64,000 nt of DNA, taken from NCBI GenBank assembly GCA_963842775.1, contig CAWJHQ010000005.1, positions 558,001-622,000 of the forward strand, given 5' to 3'. Shown here piece by piece: positions 27,025-36,009 of the stretch (its first letter is position 1; each line of letters opens with the position of its first letter). The position numbers and the translations under genes were made by a program. Source of the stretch: R-RK-3 sp963842775. Its GTDB lineage: Bacteria > Pseudomonadota > Alphaproteobacteria > Rhizobiales > Rhodomicrobiaceae. The notes under the pieces were generated by a model, which did no database searches, was not told the origin of the DNA, and saw only the letters and a program-made list of their open reading frames with translations.

Positions 27025-29126
27025 GATATGGTACCGAGCGATTGAATCTGCACGCCGCGCGCGATCTCGACATGGGACAGAACCGGCAATGTCGCAAACA
27101 GCCGCTCGACGACCATCCGCACATAGGGACGGGCATCCGGCGCGGCGACGAGCACGAAGCTGTGACCGTCATCCATGTGGTTGCGCACGGCGGTAGCGGC
27201 CTCCGCCCCGAATTGCTCGATCAGCCGCGGATCGATGTCGAATTCGGTCACGTCGCCCTTTGCGTCTCGCTTCAGCGCCTGATGAAAAGCCAGGTCCCAG
27301 CGATTGCCGAGCCGCAGCACTTTCAGCGTGCCGTTGTCGGCCAGATCGCCGCAGATCTGCTGCGCCATGCGCATTCGCACATGCTCAGCGAGCTGTTCGG
27401 CGCGGCGGACATGCGGGGCGACTTCGGCGACGGCCTCCAGGACGAGATGAAGGTTGCGGATGGATACGCGCTCGGCAAGCAACAGCTTAAGCACAGCCTG
27501 CAAGCCGGAAAATGTGAGATGCGCCGGGATCATTTCGTCGATGAGACGGCGATATTCCGGGTCGAGCCGGTCAACCAGCGAGCGCATATCCTTGTAGGAC
27601 AGAAGCTGAGCCAGATTGTTGCGGATGATTTCGCCGAGATGGGTCAGCAGCACGGACATGTTATCGACGGGCACGAACCCCTCGCGCTTCAGATTGCTGA
27701 CGAACATCTCCGACAGCCACAGCGCTTTCATGCCGAAGGCCGGTTCGCGCGCATCGTCGCCGGGAACGCTGGGGCGTGGTCCGTCGCCGATGATCACCAT
27801 CACATCGCCGATGCGCAGCTCGCCCATAGCCACGACGGTGCCGTAAATCTTGATCTGATATGTCTTGGGGTCGATGCTGAGATCGTCCGAAAGCTTGATT
27901 TCCGGGATGACGAAGCCGTATTGCTTCGCGAATTTCCGGCGCATCTTGCTGACCCGGTGCGCCAGCTCCCCATGCGAGGGCAGAAGCGCGTTGGAGAGTT
28001 GCTTGCCGAGGCAAAGCTCGATTTCCGATGTTTTCAGCAATTCCTTCACCGATTGCCGCGTTTCTTCCTCAGCGACGGCCTCGGCTTCGCGAACATCCTC
28101 GTCCTGGCGCGCCTGCGCTGCCGCCTGCCGGCGCGGTATGGTATAGGCGGTGAAGCTCATGACCGCCGCCAGCGTGGCGAAGGGAAAAAACGGCAGCCCG
28201 GGCGCCAGCGCCAGCATCATCAGCACCAGCGCCGCCACGAAGATGGCGCGCGGATAGTTGCCGAGCTGGCCGAAAATCGCGACGTCGGCCGAACCGCGCG
28301 TGCCGCCCTTGGAGACCAGAAGGCCGGCGGCCAGCGAAACGATCAGGGCCGGGATCTGCGTAACGAGGCCGTCGCCAACCGACAGCTTGACGAACACATC
28401 GGCCGCCTCGCCCACCGACATGCCGTGCCGCACAGTGCCGATGATGATGCCGCCGAACACATTGACGATAGTAATCAGGATGCCGGCGATCGCGTCGCCG
28501 CGCACGAATTTGGATGCGCCGTCCATCGCGCCGAAAAACGCGCTTTCCTCCTCCAGCTCCCGGCGGCGGAGCATCGCCTCCCGCTCGTTGATCAGTCCCG
28601 CCGAGAGGTCGGCGTCGATGGCCATCTGCTTGCCCGGAATGGCATCGAGAGTGAAGCGCGCGCCGACTTCGGCGATGCGGGTCGCGCCCTTGGTGATGAC
28701 GAGGAAATTCACCGTGATGAGGATGACGAAGACGATGGTGCCGATGACGAAATCGCCGCTCATCACGAAGCTGGCGAAACCCGCGATCACGTTCCCCGCC
28801 GCGCCGACGCCGGACGCGCCCTCGGACAAAATGAGCCTGGTGGTGGCGATATTCAGCGCCAGCCGCAACAGCGTGGCGATGAGCAGGATGGTGGGGAAGG
28901 CGGAGAAGTCGAGCGGCCGCTGAATCCACAGCGCGACCATCAGGATCAGCACCGACAGCGCGATGGAAAAGGCGAGGCCGATGTCCAGCACGATGGGGGG
29001 CAGCGGCAGGAACAGGACGGTAAGAATGCAGACGATGCCGACCGCAAAGCCGACATCCTGGCGTCCGGCCCTCTCCACCGGCCGCGCGCCTCCGATCGAT
29101 GCAGCCATGCTCTTGTCCCCGCTCAA
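27021..29126 (-). CDS. flhA: Flagellar export gate protein FlhA
   Basis: FlhA is the export-gate ring protein. At 701 residues it has eight hydrophobic segments in the first ~340, including the FHIPEP-family signature region (ATRIAEVGARFTLDAIPGKQMAIDADLSAGLI, about 150-190) and GDAIAGILITIVNVFGGIIIG. A large cytoplasmic domain (about 360-701) docks chaperone-substrate complexes. It starts at ATG 29126 after a repeat-filled spacer and overlaps fliR, so the order flhA-fliR-fliJ(like) is one transcript. Confidence 0.98.
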   Translation of the reverse strand: MSGDKSMAASIGGARPVERAGRQDVGFAVGIVCILTVLFLPLPPIVLDIGLAFSIALSVLILMVALWIQRPLDFSAFPTILLIATLLRLALNIATTRLILSEGASGVGAAGNVIAGFASFVMSGDFVIGTIVFVILITVNFLVITKGATRIAEVGARFTLDAIPGKQMAIDADLSAGLINEREAMLRRRELEEESAFFGAMDGASKFVRGDAIAGILITIVNVFGGIIIGTVRHGMSVGEAADVFVKLSVGDGLVTQIPALIVSLAAGLLVSKGGTRGSADVAIFGQLGNYPRAIFVAALVLMMLALAPGLPFFPFATLAAVMSFTAYTIPRRQAAAQARQDEDVREAEAVAEEETRQSVKELLKTSEIELCLGKQLSNALLPSHGELAHRVSKMRRKFAKQYGFVIPEIKLSDDLSIDPKTYQIKIYGTVVAMGELRIGDVMVIIGDGPRPSVPGDDAREPAFGMKALWLSEMFVSNLKREGFVPVDNMSVLLTHLGEIIRNNLAQLLSYKDMRSLVDRLDPEYRRLIDEMIPAHLTFSGLQAVLKLLLAERVSIRNLHLVLEAVAEVAPHVRRAEQLAEHVRMRMAQQICGDLADNGTLKVLRLGNRWDLAFHQALKRDAKGDVTEFDIDPRLIEQFGAEAATAVRNHMDDGHSFVLVAAPDARPYVRMVVERLFATLPVLSHVEIARGVQIQSLGTIS

Positions 29127-29179
29127 AATACGGGGCGAGCTTGCCGGACGAAGCTTGCGCGGGGATGCACTGGCCGCCT

Positions 29180-29284
29180 AGCGCATCGGACCAAAAAGTG
29201 CGCAGCGGTTTTTGGACAAATCCGATGCGCAAACAAATGGATAGAGCGGCGCTACCGATTCTGATAGAGGATCCGCCGCTCTAG
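29180..29284 (-). repeat. Dispersed palindromic element, second type
   Basis: A unit beginning AGCGCATCGGACCAAAAAGT, with GCGCATCGGA repeated in inverted form about 50 bases on (TCCGATGCGC) and ending GCCGCTCTAG. It can fold into a long imperfect hairpin and lies just upstream of flhA. Similar elements are common in intergenic DNA of Hyphomicrobiales. Confidence 0.65.
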
Positions 29285-29394
29285 CGGGATCGGTTGAAGT
29301 GGAAACATCGAAGCCGGGAGGCCCGCTCTCAATTCTTTGCTGGTCGCGCGATCGGACGGAAAACCGGATTCCACTTTTCCTGATCGCGCTCTAG
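29285..29394 (-). repeat. Dispersed palindromic element, third (variant) unit
   Basis: On the - strand this stretch begins with TAGAGCGCGATCAGGAAAAG and contains AATCCGGTTTTCCGTCCGAT, a diverged relative of the neighbouring unit at 29393-29492 (same order: TAGAGC start, a GTGGAATCCGGTTT-like core, then GCGACCA). It fills the space between two other repeats. Boundaries are approximate. Confidence 0.5.
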
Positions 29395-29492
29395 AGCCTT
29401 TTCCGTTCCGATTGCATCGGAACGCGGCTCTATCTTTGTTGGTCGCATTTTCGCGACGCAAACCGGTATCCACTTTGCTGGAAAATGCTCTA
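29393..29492 (-). repeat. Dispersed palindromic element, copy 2
   Basis: The reverse complement of the element at 1656-1757: on the - strand TAGAGCATTTTCCAGCAAAG, then the ACCGGTTTGCGTCGCGAAAA core, GCGACCAACAAAGATAGAGC and an end at GGAAAAGGCTCT. Its first three bases are the TAG stop codon of fliQ, just as copy 1 supplies the stop of the gene before it. Confidence 0.78.
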
Positions 29493-29756
29493 AAACCCGT
29501 GTTCGATGCGGCCGAAGACCTGCTCCGCGAAAGAGAAGATCACCTGCCCCATGAAGGACGCCGTGGCCGAGGTGACGAGCAGGATGGCAAGGATCTTTGG
29601 AATGAAGGTGAGCGTCACCTCCTGTACTTGCGTAAGCGCCTGAAACAGCGCGATGACCAAGCCGACGGCCATCGCTACCCCGACCGCCGGCCCTGAAGCC
29701 AAGATGATCGTCCAGATCGCCGCCTGGACGATGTCGAGTGCATCCGCCTGATTCAT
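29490..29756 (-). CDS. fliQ: Flagellar export gate protein FliQ
   Basis: FliQ is the small two-helix pore subunit. I start at ATG 29756 (MNQADALDIVQAAIWTIILASGP), giving 88 residues, the normal size. The open frame extends further upstream but into a dispersed repeat. Two transmembrane hairpin helices lie at about 15-40 and 50-78, with the family stretch VIALFQALTQVQEVTLTFIPKILAILL. The stop codon is formed by the first bases of an adjacent repeat element. The gene stands apart from fliP and fliR, between flgD and flhA. Confidence 0.95.
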   Translation of the reverse strand: MNQADALDIVQAAIWTIILASGPAVGVAMAVGLVIALFQALTQVQEVTLTFIPKILAILLVTSATASFMGQVIFSFAEQVFGRIEHGF

Positions 29757-29880
29757 AGTGCGTGTTCCAGCAAAGCATGTCCCCGCGAAGGCGGAGATGG
29801 ATTCCGGTCTGCGTCGCGGAAATGCGACCACGCAATACGAATGAGAGCTCGGTTCCGATCCGGCCGGAACGGAATGAGCG
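29757..29880 (+). repeat. Degenerate dispersed element, copy 3
   Basis: A divergent relative of the 1656-1757 element: GTGTTCCAGCAAAGCATGTC, ATGGATTCCGGTCTGCGTCG, GGAAATGCGACCACGC and GGAACGGAATGAGCG follow the same order. It lies between flgD and fliQ, immediately upstream of the fliQ start, and could affect its expression. Confidence 0.55.
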
Positions 29881-29889
29881 TCTTAGGGG

Positions 29890-30288
29890 TCAGGAGATCG
29901 TCACGCCGGCGCCCAGCGGCAACTCGGTGCCGTCGGCCAGTACCGCCAGCGCACCGCCGGTGATGATCTTGATCGCCTCGACCTTGCCCGAAACGCTGCC
30001 ATCCGCCGAGGTGACCGTGCGCCCGATAACGGCGTCCGCCTGCGAAAGCGCGAGCGAGGTTATCAGCTGATCAAGCTTGGCGTTGGATTTGATCGACTGC
30101 TCGACATTCGAGAATGTCGCGAGCTGGGCGATATATTGCGCCGAATCGCGCGGCTCGGTCGGATCCTGGTTCTTCAGCTGCGCAACCAGCAGCGTGAGAA
30201 AGGAGTCATAGTCCAGCTTGTCCTTCGCCACTGCCGGATTTTGCGTACCCTCGGTGGGCCGCCCTGTCGATAAAGCGGAAACGTCCAT
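29890..30288 (-). CDS. flgD: Flagellar hook capping protein FlgD
   Basis: FlgD is the scaffold that caps the growing hook. The 132-residue protein contains the conserved N-terminal part KDKLDYDSFLTLLVAQLKNQDPTEPRDSAQYIAQLATFSNVEQSIKSNAKLDQL, the family hallmark, and a short C-terminal beta region. It is the short form usual in rhizobia, lacking the long tudor/Ig-like extension. Its ATG overlaps the flbT stop. Confidence 0.95.
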   Translation of the reverse strand: MDVSALSTGRPTEGTQNPAVAKDKLDYDSFLTLLVAQLKNQDPTEPRDSAQYIAQLATFSNVEQSIKSNAKLDQLITSLALSQADAVIGRTVTSADGSVSGKVEAIKIITGGALAVLADGTELPLGAGVTIS

Positions 30289-30725
30289 TATGCGACCTCG
30301 CGTCTTTCAATGCCCCGTCTGCGGGCTTCCTTGTTGCCGGCGAGGATTTCGTCCTCCACGCGATACAGGCCGCGAATGGTCTTCAATGCGTCGAAGATCC
30401 TGCCCGCGGCGATGAAGTCGCCGGCCGACTTCAATCCATCCAAAATCTGTTCATTCTCGAACGCCGCCAACAGCAGCCCGTGGGTATTGTTGAACACATC
30501 GAAAGTGGCCTCGGCATTGGCCGGGTCCATCAGCATGGTCTGCGCGATGAAATAGAGCTGGCGCAGGGGCGTCGTTGCGCTCTCCGCCTGCATCACGTGG
30601 CTTTCGAGCAGAAAGCTCACATCGTTCAGCAGCTCCAGCGAAACCTTGCGGTCAACCCGGATCACCGCGCCGTTGATGAAGATCCGCTCACCCGGCTTCA
30701 GGCTGATCTGGATGCCGTTCTTCAC
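30288..30725 (-). CDS. flbT: Flagellin translation regulator FlbT
   Basis: FlbT controls flagellin mRNA translation and stability, best known from Caulobacter, by acting on the 5' leader. A GTG start at 30725 overlaps the flaF stop (GTGA) and gives 145 residues beginning with the family N-terminus NGIQISLKPGERIFINGAVIRVDRKVSLELLNDVSFLLESHVM. The longer upstream open frame overlaps flaF and is rejected. Further conserved sequence is TPLRQLYFIAQTMLMDP. The structured leaders before both flagellins in this window are obvious candidate targets. Confidence 0.94.
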   Translation of the reverse strand: MKNGIQISLKPGERIFINGAVIRVDRKVSLELLNDVSFLLESHVMQAESATTPLRQLYFIAQTMLMDPANAEATFDVFNNTHGLLLAAFENEQILDGLKSAGDFIAAGRIFDALKTIRGLYRVEDEILAGNKEARRRGIERREVA

Positions 30726-31069
30726 CGCAACCCCTCGGCGATCAGCTGCGACACCTCGATAAGCCCCTTGAAATTCGACGACTGGCCAAGACGCACCTGC
30801 TCGGATTCGCGCATGATCCAAAGCCCGACGGAAATCAGATCGGCGCGCAGCGTTTTCGGCAGGTCGTTTTCCGGCTTTGCCAGATCCTCGATCAGAAATG
30901 CCCAGAGCCGGCGGAGAAAATAGATCGCCTCCACACATTCCCGCGAGGCGTTACCCTTCTCCTCGGCGGCTTTCAGCAGCTCGATGGAATGCTCAATCGC
31001 GGCGCGCTCCCGTTCACGAGCGGTTTGTGGCGTTTCTTCTAGAACCTCAGCGTAAGAGAACCGGTACAT
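30722..31069 (-). CDS. flaF: Flagellin secretion chaperone/regulator FlaF
   Basis: A 115-residue helical protein starting MYRFSYAEVLEETPQTARERERAAIEHSIELLKAAEEKG and containing YFLRRLWAFLIEDLAKPENDLPKTLRADLISVGLWIMRESE, the FlaF signature. FlaF is needed for flagellin synthesis or export and works opposite FlbT. The two genes overlap, as is usual, and follow flgL. Confidence 0.96.
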   Translation of the reverse strand: MYRFSYAEVLEETPQTARERERAAIEHSIELLKAAEEKGNASRECVEAIYFLRRLWAFLIEDLAKPENDLPKTLRADLISVGLWIMRESEQVRLGQSSNFKGLIEVSQLIAEGLR

Positions 31070-31116
31070 ATCGTCTTCTCACTGTTGGAACGGACGCAGT
31101 TTCACAAAGGCGGAGC

Positions 31117-32167
31117 TTAGAGATAATTGAGGATGGTCAGCCGCTGCACCCGCGCCGTGAGCGAATAGGCGGTCTCCAGCTGAGTCAGCAGCGTCGTCAC
31201 GCGGGTGGAAGCCTCGAACGGATCGACCAACTCCAGATTTTCGATCTGCGTGTTCATGATGTCGAGCTGGGCCGACATCTTGTCGTTGGCCGACTCGACG
31301 CGCGCCGCCGCCGTGCCGAGTTTTGCCTGCACCTTGACGATGTCCTGGATCGCTTCGCCGGCGATCTTCACCGCAGCATCGACCACGACGCCGAACGCAT
31401 CCTTGTTCAGCGTGTCGACGCCGAGATCGGCCACCATCGCATATGCCTTGGCCAGCTTGCGGTAGCCGTCTTCAGTGGCGTTCGTGGAGGTCTCGATCTG
31501 TTCGAAGCTCGAAATCCGGCTGCTGAGAATTCTCGTTCGACGCCGCCGACCAATCGTTCGACCATGAGGGTTCCTCGAACAGATTGGCGAACGGGCCGTC
31601 AAGGAACGTTTGCATCGCGGCCGCCGTGATGCCGTTATTGGCCGGATCGGAGGGCGGCGTTCCGAAAGCGGTGGTGAAGGCATCGATGACCGCCTGGCGG
31701 TTGGCGGGCGTCGGCGTCGCGTAATAGTTGGTGATCGGCTGTGTGTTGGTGTTGATGCCGCCGAACAGATATTGCCCGCTAAGGGTGCTGTTCAACCCGT
31801 CCATCAGCGCGACGAGATTGGCCTCCGCGTCGCCCTGCGACACTGACGGGCCGTTCTCGGTGTCCCGCGAGGCGAGCAGCGTACTGATGAATTCCTGGGC
31901 CGTGTCGCTGAAGGATTGCAGCGTGGTCTGGGTCACGTCCAGCCGTGTCGTCACCGTCGAATTGGTTTCGACGAGAGTGGTGAAGCGCGCATATTGCTGG
32001 CGCAGCGATACCGTTTCGCTGGTCCGGCCTCCCAGACTGACACCCACATCGGCGAGCCGGCCGGATGCCAGCTCCTGCTGCGCCGTGATCAGCTGGTTTT
32101 GCAGCTTCAGAACGGTGTTCCGGTTGGCTTCATTGAGATACCGAGTGGAGGTAAAGGACGCTAACAT
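31117..32167 (-). CDS. flgL: Hook-filament junction protein FlgL (frameshifted)
   Basis: FlgL joins hook and filament. The N-terminal part from ATG 32167 reads STRYLNEANRNTVLKLQNQLITAQQELASGRLADVGVSLG, and continues to about residue 212. The C-terminal part (SSRISSFEQIETSTNATEDGYRKLAKAYAMVADLGVDTLN ... TLLTQLETAYSLTARVQRLTILNYL) is in the next frame. Removing one base at about 31528 (in GAATTC) gives NENLSSRIS, as in homologues, and a protein of about 349 residues. It begins 4 bases after flgK. Confidence 0.93.
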
Positions 32168-32171
32168 GACA

Positions 32172-33644
32172 CTATCCTGCCGCTACGATTAGGGCGTCGA
32201 ACATATTGTTGATCGTCGCGATCAACCGTGAGGTGGCCTGGTAGGACCGTTCCAGTTCCAGGAGCACGGTCATCTCGTAGTCGAGATTGACGCCCGTGAC
32301 CTTTGAAAGTGAATCGGTGGAGCGCTCGAAGATCGCCGTGCGGAACTCGAACTCGGTGTTCGCCGACTGGCGCGTTTCCTGCAGCCAGCCGACGGAATTG
32401 GACGCATAGTTGACCAGCGTCGTGGTTGAGCCGGCCTGTGCGGTAGGATCGAATGCGCGCGGGCTGTAGAACTGGTCGGCCATCGCGATCAGGCGATCGG
32501 AGAAGCCCGCCCCGCCTGATGCATTGTAGACATAGGCGGCGCCGTTGATGCCGCCGTCGCGCAGCAGATCGGTGTCGCCGCCCTGGTCCGGATCGACCGC
32601 TGGGTTGACCCTGATTTGCCCGGCAAGCCCGGTCACCACGACGCCGGCGGGAGGCACGGCAGGCGATCCGGAATAGGTGAACAGGCCGGTCGCGTCCGGC
32701 AGCGCCGGCACCGCGCTTTGGTCGCTTTCCGCGAAGACGGTGATCAGTCCTCGGGCAATTTCATCGAGCTGGTTCTGGTAAGTGACCGTGATCTCGTCCC
32801 GGACTTCGGTGAGGCCCTTGAGCCGCCCCGAGCTGATCGGCAGAGGCGCAGCCGTGCCGGTGACCTGAACGTTATCGACGAAAACGGCATTGCCGGTGGT
32901 GGTCGCGTTGAAGGCAAGCGTCGCATCGAAGGTCACGGTGCGCGGCTGTGTCTCGAACATCGTCACGCCGCTATCGGTGTAGATGGCGACGTCATTATTC
33001 TCCCGCGTGACCGTGCGGATGCCGATTTCGCGCGAAATATCCGTGAGCAGGCGGTCGCGCGTGTCGAGCTGATCGGTGATGTCGGCGCCCGTGCGGGTGC
33101 CGGCGATCACATTGCGGTTCACCTCCTCGAATTGCGAGAGAAGGTTGTTCAGCGAAGCGACGGAGTCGGCGATCTGCTGATCGGCGCGCGTGCGGGTCTG
33201 CTGCACGACGTCGGTCGCCGCATTCAGCGTATTGGCAGCCTCCAAGGCCGAGGAGACTGCGATTTGTGCGCGGATTTCGTCCTGCGGCGCGGCGGAAAAT
33301 TGCTGGAGTGCGTCGGCCAGCTTGCCGACCACGGCGGCGGGCGAGAAATCCTGCTCGACATCGTTGATGGTCTGATTGAGCTGGTCCAGCGAGTCGACGA
33401 TCACCTGATTGCGGCCGATCGACGAATTCGAGGTAATCAGATTGTCGAACAGCGCGTCGTCCGATGCGCGGGTGATCGAGGCAAGACGCACCCCGATGCC
33501 ACCCTGCGCAGTGACGGTATTGCTGAGTTTCCGGGTCGCATTTTGAAGGCCTGCATTGGCGACATTGCGCGACGTAACCGCCGTCCGCTCCGAGAGTACG
33601 GACAGGTTGGATCGGGCAATCTCCATGCTGGAAGTAAGCGACAT
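32172..33644 (-). CDS. flgK: Hook-associated protein FlgK
   Basis: FlgK is the first hook-filament junction protein. The 490-residue product has the rod/hook-type N-terminus (SLTSSMEIARSNLSVLSERTAVTSRNVANAG) and the C-terminal coiled region NLDYEMTVLLELERSYQATSRLIATINNMFDALI. The central region (LDTRDRLLTDISREIGIRT, SSGRLKGLTEVRDEITVTYQNQLDEIA) is FlgK-specific. It follows flgE by 40 bases and precedes flgL by 4. Confidence 0.96.
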   Translation of the reverse strand: MSLTSSMEIARSNLSVLSERTAVTSRNVANAGLQNATRKLSNTVTAQGGIGVRLASITRASDDALFDNLITSNSSIGRNQVIVDSLDQLNQTINDVEQDFSPAAVVGKLADALQQFSAAPQDEIRAQIAVSSALEAANTLNAATDVVQQTRTRADQQIADSVASLNNLLSQFEEVNRNVIAGTRTGADITDQLDTRDRLLTDISREIGIRTVTRENNDVAIYTDSGVTMFETQPRTVTFDATLAFNATTTGNAVFVDNVQVTGTAAPLPISSGRLKGLTEVRDEITVTYQNQLDEIARGLITVFAESDQSAVPALPDATGLFTYSGSPAVPPAGVVVTGLAGQIRVNPAVDPDQGGDTDLLRDGGINGAAYVYNASGGAGFSDRLIAMADQFYSPRAFDPTAQAGSTTTLVNYASNSVGWLQETRQSANTEFEFRTAIFERSTDSLSKVTGVNLDYEMTVLLELERSYQATSRLIATINNMFDALIVAAG

Positions 33645-33684
33645 CGGTTTCCTATGCTTCTACGCGGCGCCGGATCGGCCGACT

Positions 33685-34941
33685 TTATCGTTTCAGATTG
33701 ACAATCACGTCGAGCAAGTCCGCACCGGTCTGGAACACCTTGGAATTGACGGTGTAGTGCTTCTCGGACTCGATCATCTTCGTCAGTTCCGTCGCCAGAT
33801 CGACGGTGGACTGTTCCAGTGCGCTCGAGGTAAGCGTGCCGAAGCCGCCCTCGCCGGGAAACCCGATCAGCATGTCGCCGGAGGTCGCCGTGGTCAGGAA
33901 GACGTCGCCGGTGTCGGGCTGCAGATTGTCCGGGCTCGGCACGTCGGCGAGCGGAATCCGGAAGGTCGCGACACGGGCGCCATTCTCGTAGATGGAGTAT
34001 AGCGTGCCTGCCTGGTCGATCTCGATGCGGTCAACCGCGCTTGGCGCATTACCGTTCGCGCTGGCGTCGATCACGGTGTAATTCGTTGCCAGCTGGCTCG
34101 TTTGGCTGAGATCGAGCAAAAGATTGCTGCCATCGGGAACGGGTATGGTGAGCGAGGTCGGGCTGAGCGGGTCCAGCGCGCCCGTCGTCGCATCGAAGGT
34201 GATCGTATCGGTGACAAGCGGACCGCTGGCGTAGGGGAAGTCGCCGCCCGGAGCTGCTTCCGCCCGGTCGTAGACGGTGATTTCCCAGGTTTCGCTGGCG
34301 GTTTTCGCCCAATAGATATCGAGCGAAACTTCGCGGCCCAGATTTCCATAAACGAGCAGCGACGTTTTGGCGGTGAACTCCGCCGTCGCCGCATTTGCGG
34401 ACGGCAGGTCCGCTGCGGCAACGATCGTCGCATCGGCCGGAACGTTGGCCGATAAAACGCCTTCCGTCGAAGGTACGGCTTGGAGCGCCAGGTCGCTGAT
34501 GGTGACGCGCTCCAAACCGCCAATGCCGTTGGCGACAATCGAGGGATTTCCCTCCGTGCTGTAGCCCATGAGATAGTAGCCGGCGCCGTTCACAAGTTCG
34601 CCTTCGCCATTCTTCACGAAAGACCCGGCGCGCGTGAGAAACGGGGTGCCATCGGTGTCCGAAACGAGGAACATGCCGTCACCGTTGATGGCCAGATCGG
34701 TCACCGAGGTGGTGTAGTTGAAGACGCCCTGTTCGCTGATGGCATTGCGGATGTGGGTGGTCACGCTGCCCGAAACATATTCCGTCGTGCTGCGGACGGG
34801 AATGAAGGACGAGAATTCCGTGTAGGCGCGCTTATAGCCAGTGGTGTTCACATTGGCGATATTGTCGGCGACCGTACCCAGCCGATTGGATTGCGCGTTC
34901 ATGCCGGACGCGCTCGTTCTCATCAGTGCGGAAATGCTCAT
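33685..34941 (-). CDS. flgE: Flagellar hook protein FlgE
   Basis: The 418-residue hook subunit. It begins SISALMRTSASGMNAQSNRLGTVADNIANVNTTGYKRAYTEFSS, contains the hook core SVTDLAINGDGMFLVSDTDGTPFLTRAGSFVKNGEGELVNGAGYYLMGY and ends with ELTKMIESEKHYTVNSKVFQTGADLLDVIVNLKR. The larger central domain separates it from FlgG. It opens the - strand operon flgE-flgK-flgL-flaF-flbT-flgD. A 218-base AT-rich gap separates it from ftcR. Confidence 0.97.
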   Translation of the reverse strand: MSISALMRTSASGMNAQSNRLGTVADNIANVNTTGYKRAYTEFSSFIPVRSTTEYVSGSVTTHIRNAISEQGVFNYTTSVTDLAINGDGMFLVSDTDGTPFLTRAGSFVKNGEGELVNGAGYYLMGYSTEGNPSIVANGIGGLERVTISDLALQAVPSTEGVLSANVPADATIVAAADLPSANAATAEFTAKTSLLVYGNLGREVSLDIYWAKTASETWEITVYDRAEAAPGGDFPYASGPLVTDTITFDATTGALDPLSPTSLTIPVPDGSNLLLDLSQTSQLATNYTVIDASANGNAPSAVDRIEIDQAGTLYSIYENGARVATFRIPLADVPSPDNLQPDTGDVFLTTATSGDMLIGFPGEGGFGTLTSSALEQSTVDLATELTKMIESEKHYTVNSKVFQTGADLLDVIVNLKR

Positions 34942-35159
34942 TATCTCATCCTGCGCAATCAGTTCACTGCGCTACTAGAACTCTACCAACTTACGTGAGG
35001 CTTGAGCCACACCACCGGTCACATTAGGCTGCAGATATGAGCGATTTCCGAAATAAAACTGAAAATATTTAAATATACGAGCGGCTATTTCAATTATCGG
35101 ACCTGGAAACATTCAAAGCGTTGGGCTTCCTCGCGAGGAAGAAGGCCGCAAATACTTTA

Positions 35160-35831
35160 TCAATCATAAACGAGGCGGTAGCCGAGATAGCGCTGAGAGT
35201 CGATCGGATCGTGGCCGAGCCGGTGCCGCAAACGCTTGCGCAGCTTGCTGATGTGGCTCTCGACGACATTTTCGTCGATGTCCTCGCCGAACAGCCCATA
35301 AACGAAATTGAAGATTTGCGTTTTCGTGACCCGCCGCCCCCGATTGCTCACGAGATATTCGAGAATCCGGCGTTCCCGGCGCGGCAGCGGCAGGACCTCG
35401 CCTTTCACCTCGGGATCGCGGCCATCGGAGAAAACGCGGATGTCACCTACCAGCTTGCCATCGTCTTCGCCTTTTGCCCGGCGTTGAATGGCTTTGATGC
35501 GGGCCAGAATCTCGCGCACATGCACCGGCTTGCGAACGACGTCATCCACCCCGGCATCAAACAAATCGAGGGTTTCATCGAGGCATTTGTGATCGTTCAT
35601 GGCGATCACTGCCGCCGTGGTGCGATGTCTGATGAGCCTGGGGAGCAGGTGACGATCCGCGCAATCGCCCAGCAGAAACGCCTCGACCGCGCCAATATCG
35701 GGGTCGGAGACGGTCTTCACCCAATTGCCGAAATCCGCCGCGCAAAAACCGGTCGCCGACACGCCCTCACGGTCAAACCAGGACGCATATCCATCGGTTA
35801 CGGTCTCGCGTTCATCTACTATCACGATCAT
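35160..35831 (-). CDS. ftcR: Flagellar transcriptional regulator FtcR/Rem
   Basis: A 223-residue OmpR-class regulator lying upstream of flgE on the same strand, as in Brucella ftcR and Sinorhizobium rem. The C-terminal winged helix is clear: PRRERRILEYLVSNRGRRVTKTQIFNFVYGLFGEDIDENVVESHISKLRKRLRHRLG (about 150-205). The N-terminal receiver is degenerate. An Asp at the usual phospho-site is not apparent (the strand reads AVEAFLLGD), although the VRKPVHVREIL segment keeps the conserved Lys. It probably activates class II flagellar genes without canonical phosphorylation. No partner kinase is adjacent. Confidence 0.85.
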   Translation of the reverse strand: MIVIVDERETVTDGYASWFDREGVSATGFCAADFGNWVKTVSDPDIGAVEAFLLGDCADRHLLPRLIRHRTTAAVIAMNDHKCLDETLDLFDAGVDDVVRKPVHVREILARIKAIQRRAKGEDDGKLVGDIRVFSDGRDPEVKGEVLPLPRRERRILEYLVSNRGRRVTKTQIFNFVYGLFGEDIDENVVESHISKLRKRLRHRLGHDPIDSQRYLGYRLVYD

Positions 35832-36009
35832 AAGACGACCCCCGAATCATTATGAGCGCTGCCATATGCTCGGGGTAGCTGGTGCCTCGGAATCCGTCAA
35901 CCCAGGGTTGCGTTCATATCTAAATAACTCTATCCAGAGTTGCTAAAACGTCTCGCGGTCGATTTCAGATTTTCGCAAGAATAGGTAAGGTGAATCGGCT
36001 GGCGGCTTA

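Noticed and set aside
27042..29264. A 740-residue open frame antisense to flhA
   Set aside because: It mirrors flhA codons in a GC-rich genome, with no domain and no ribosome site. The same applies to long antisense frames opposite hisD (45164-46975) and the LuxR-type gene (49325-50575).
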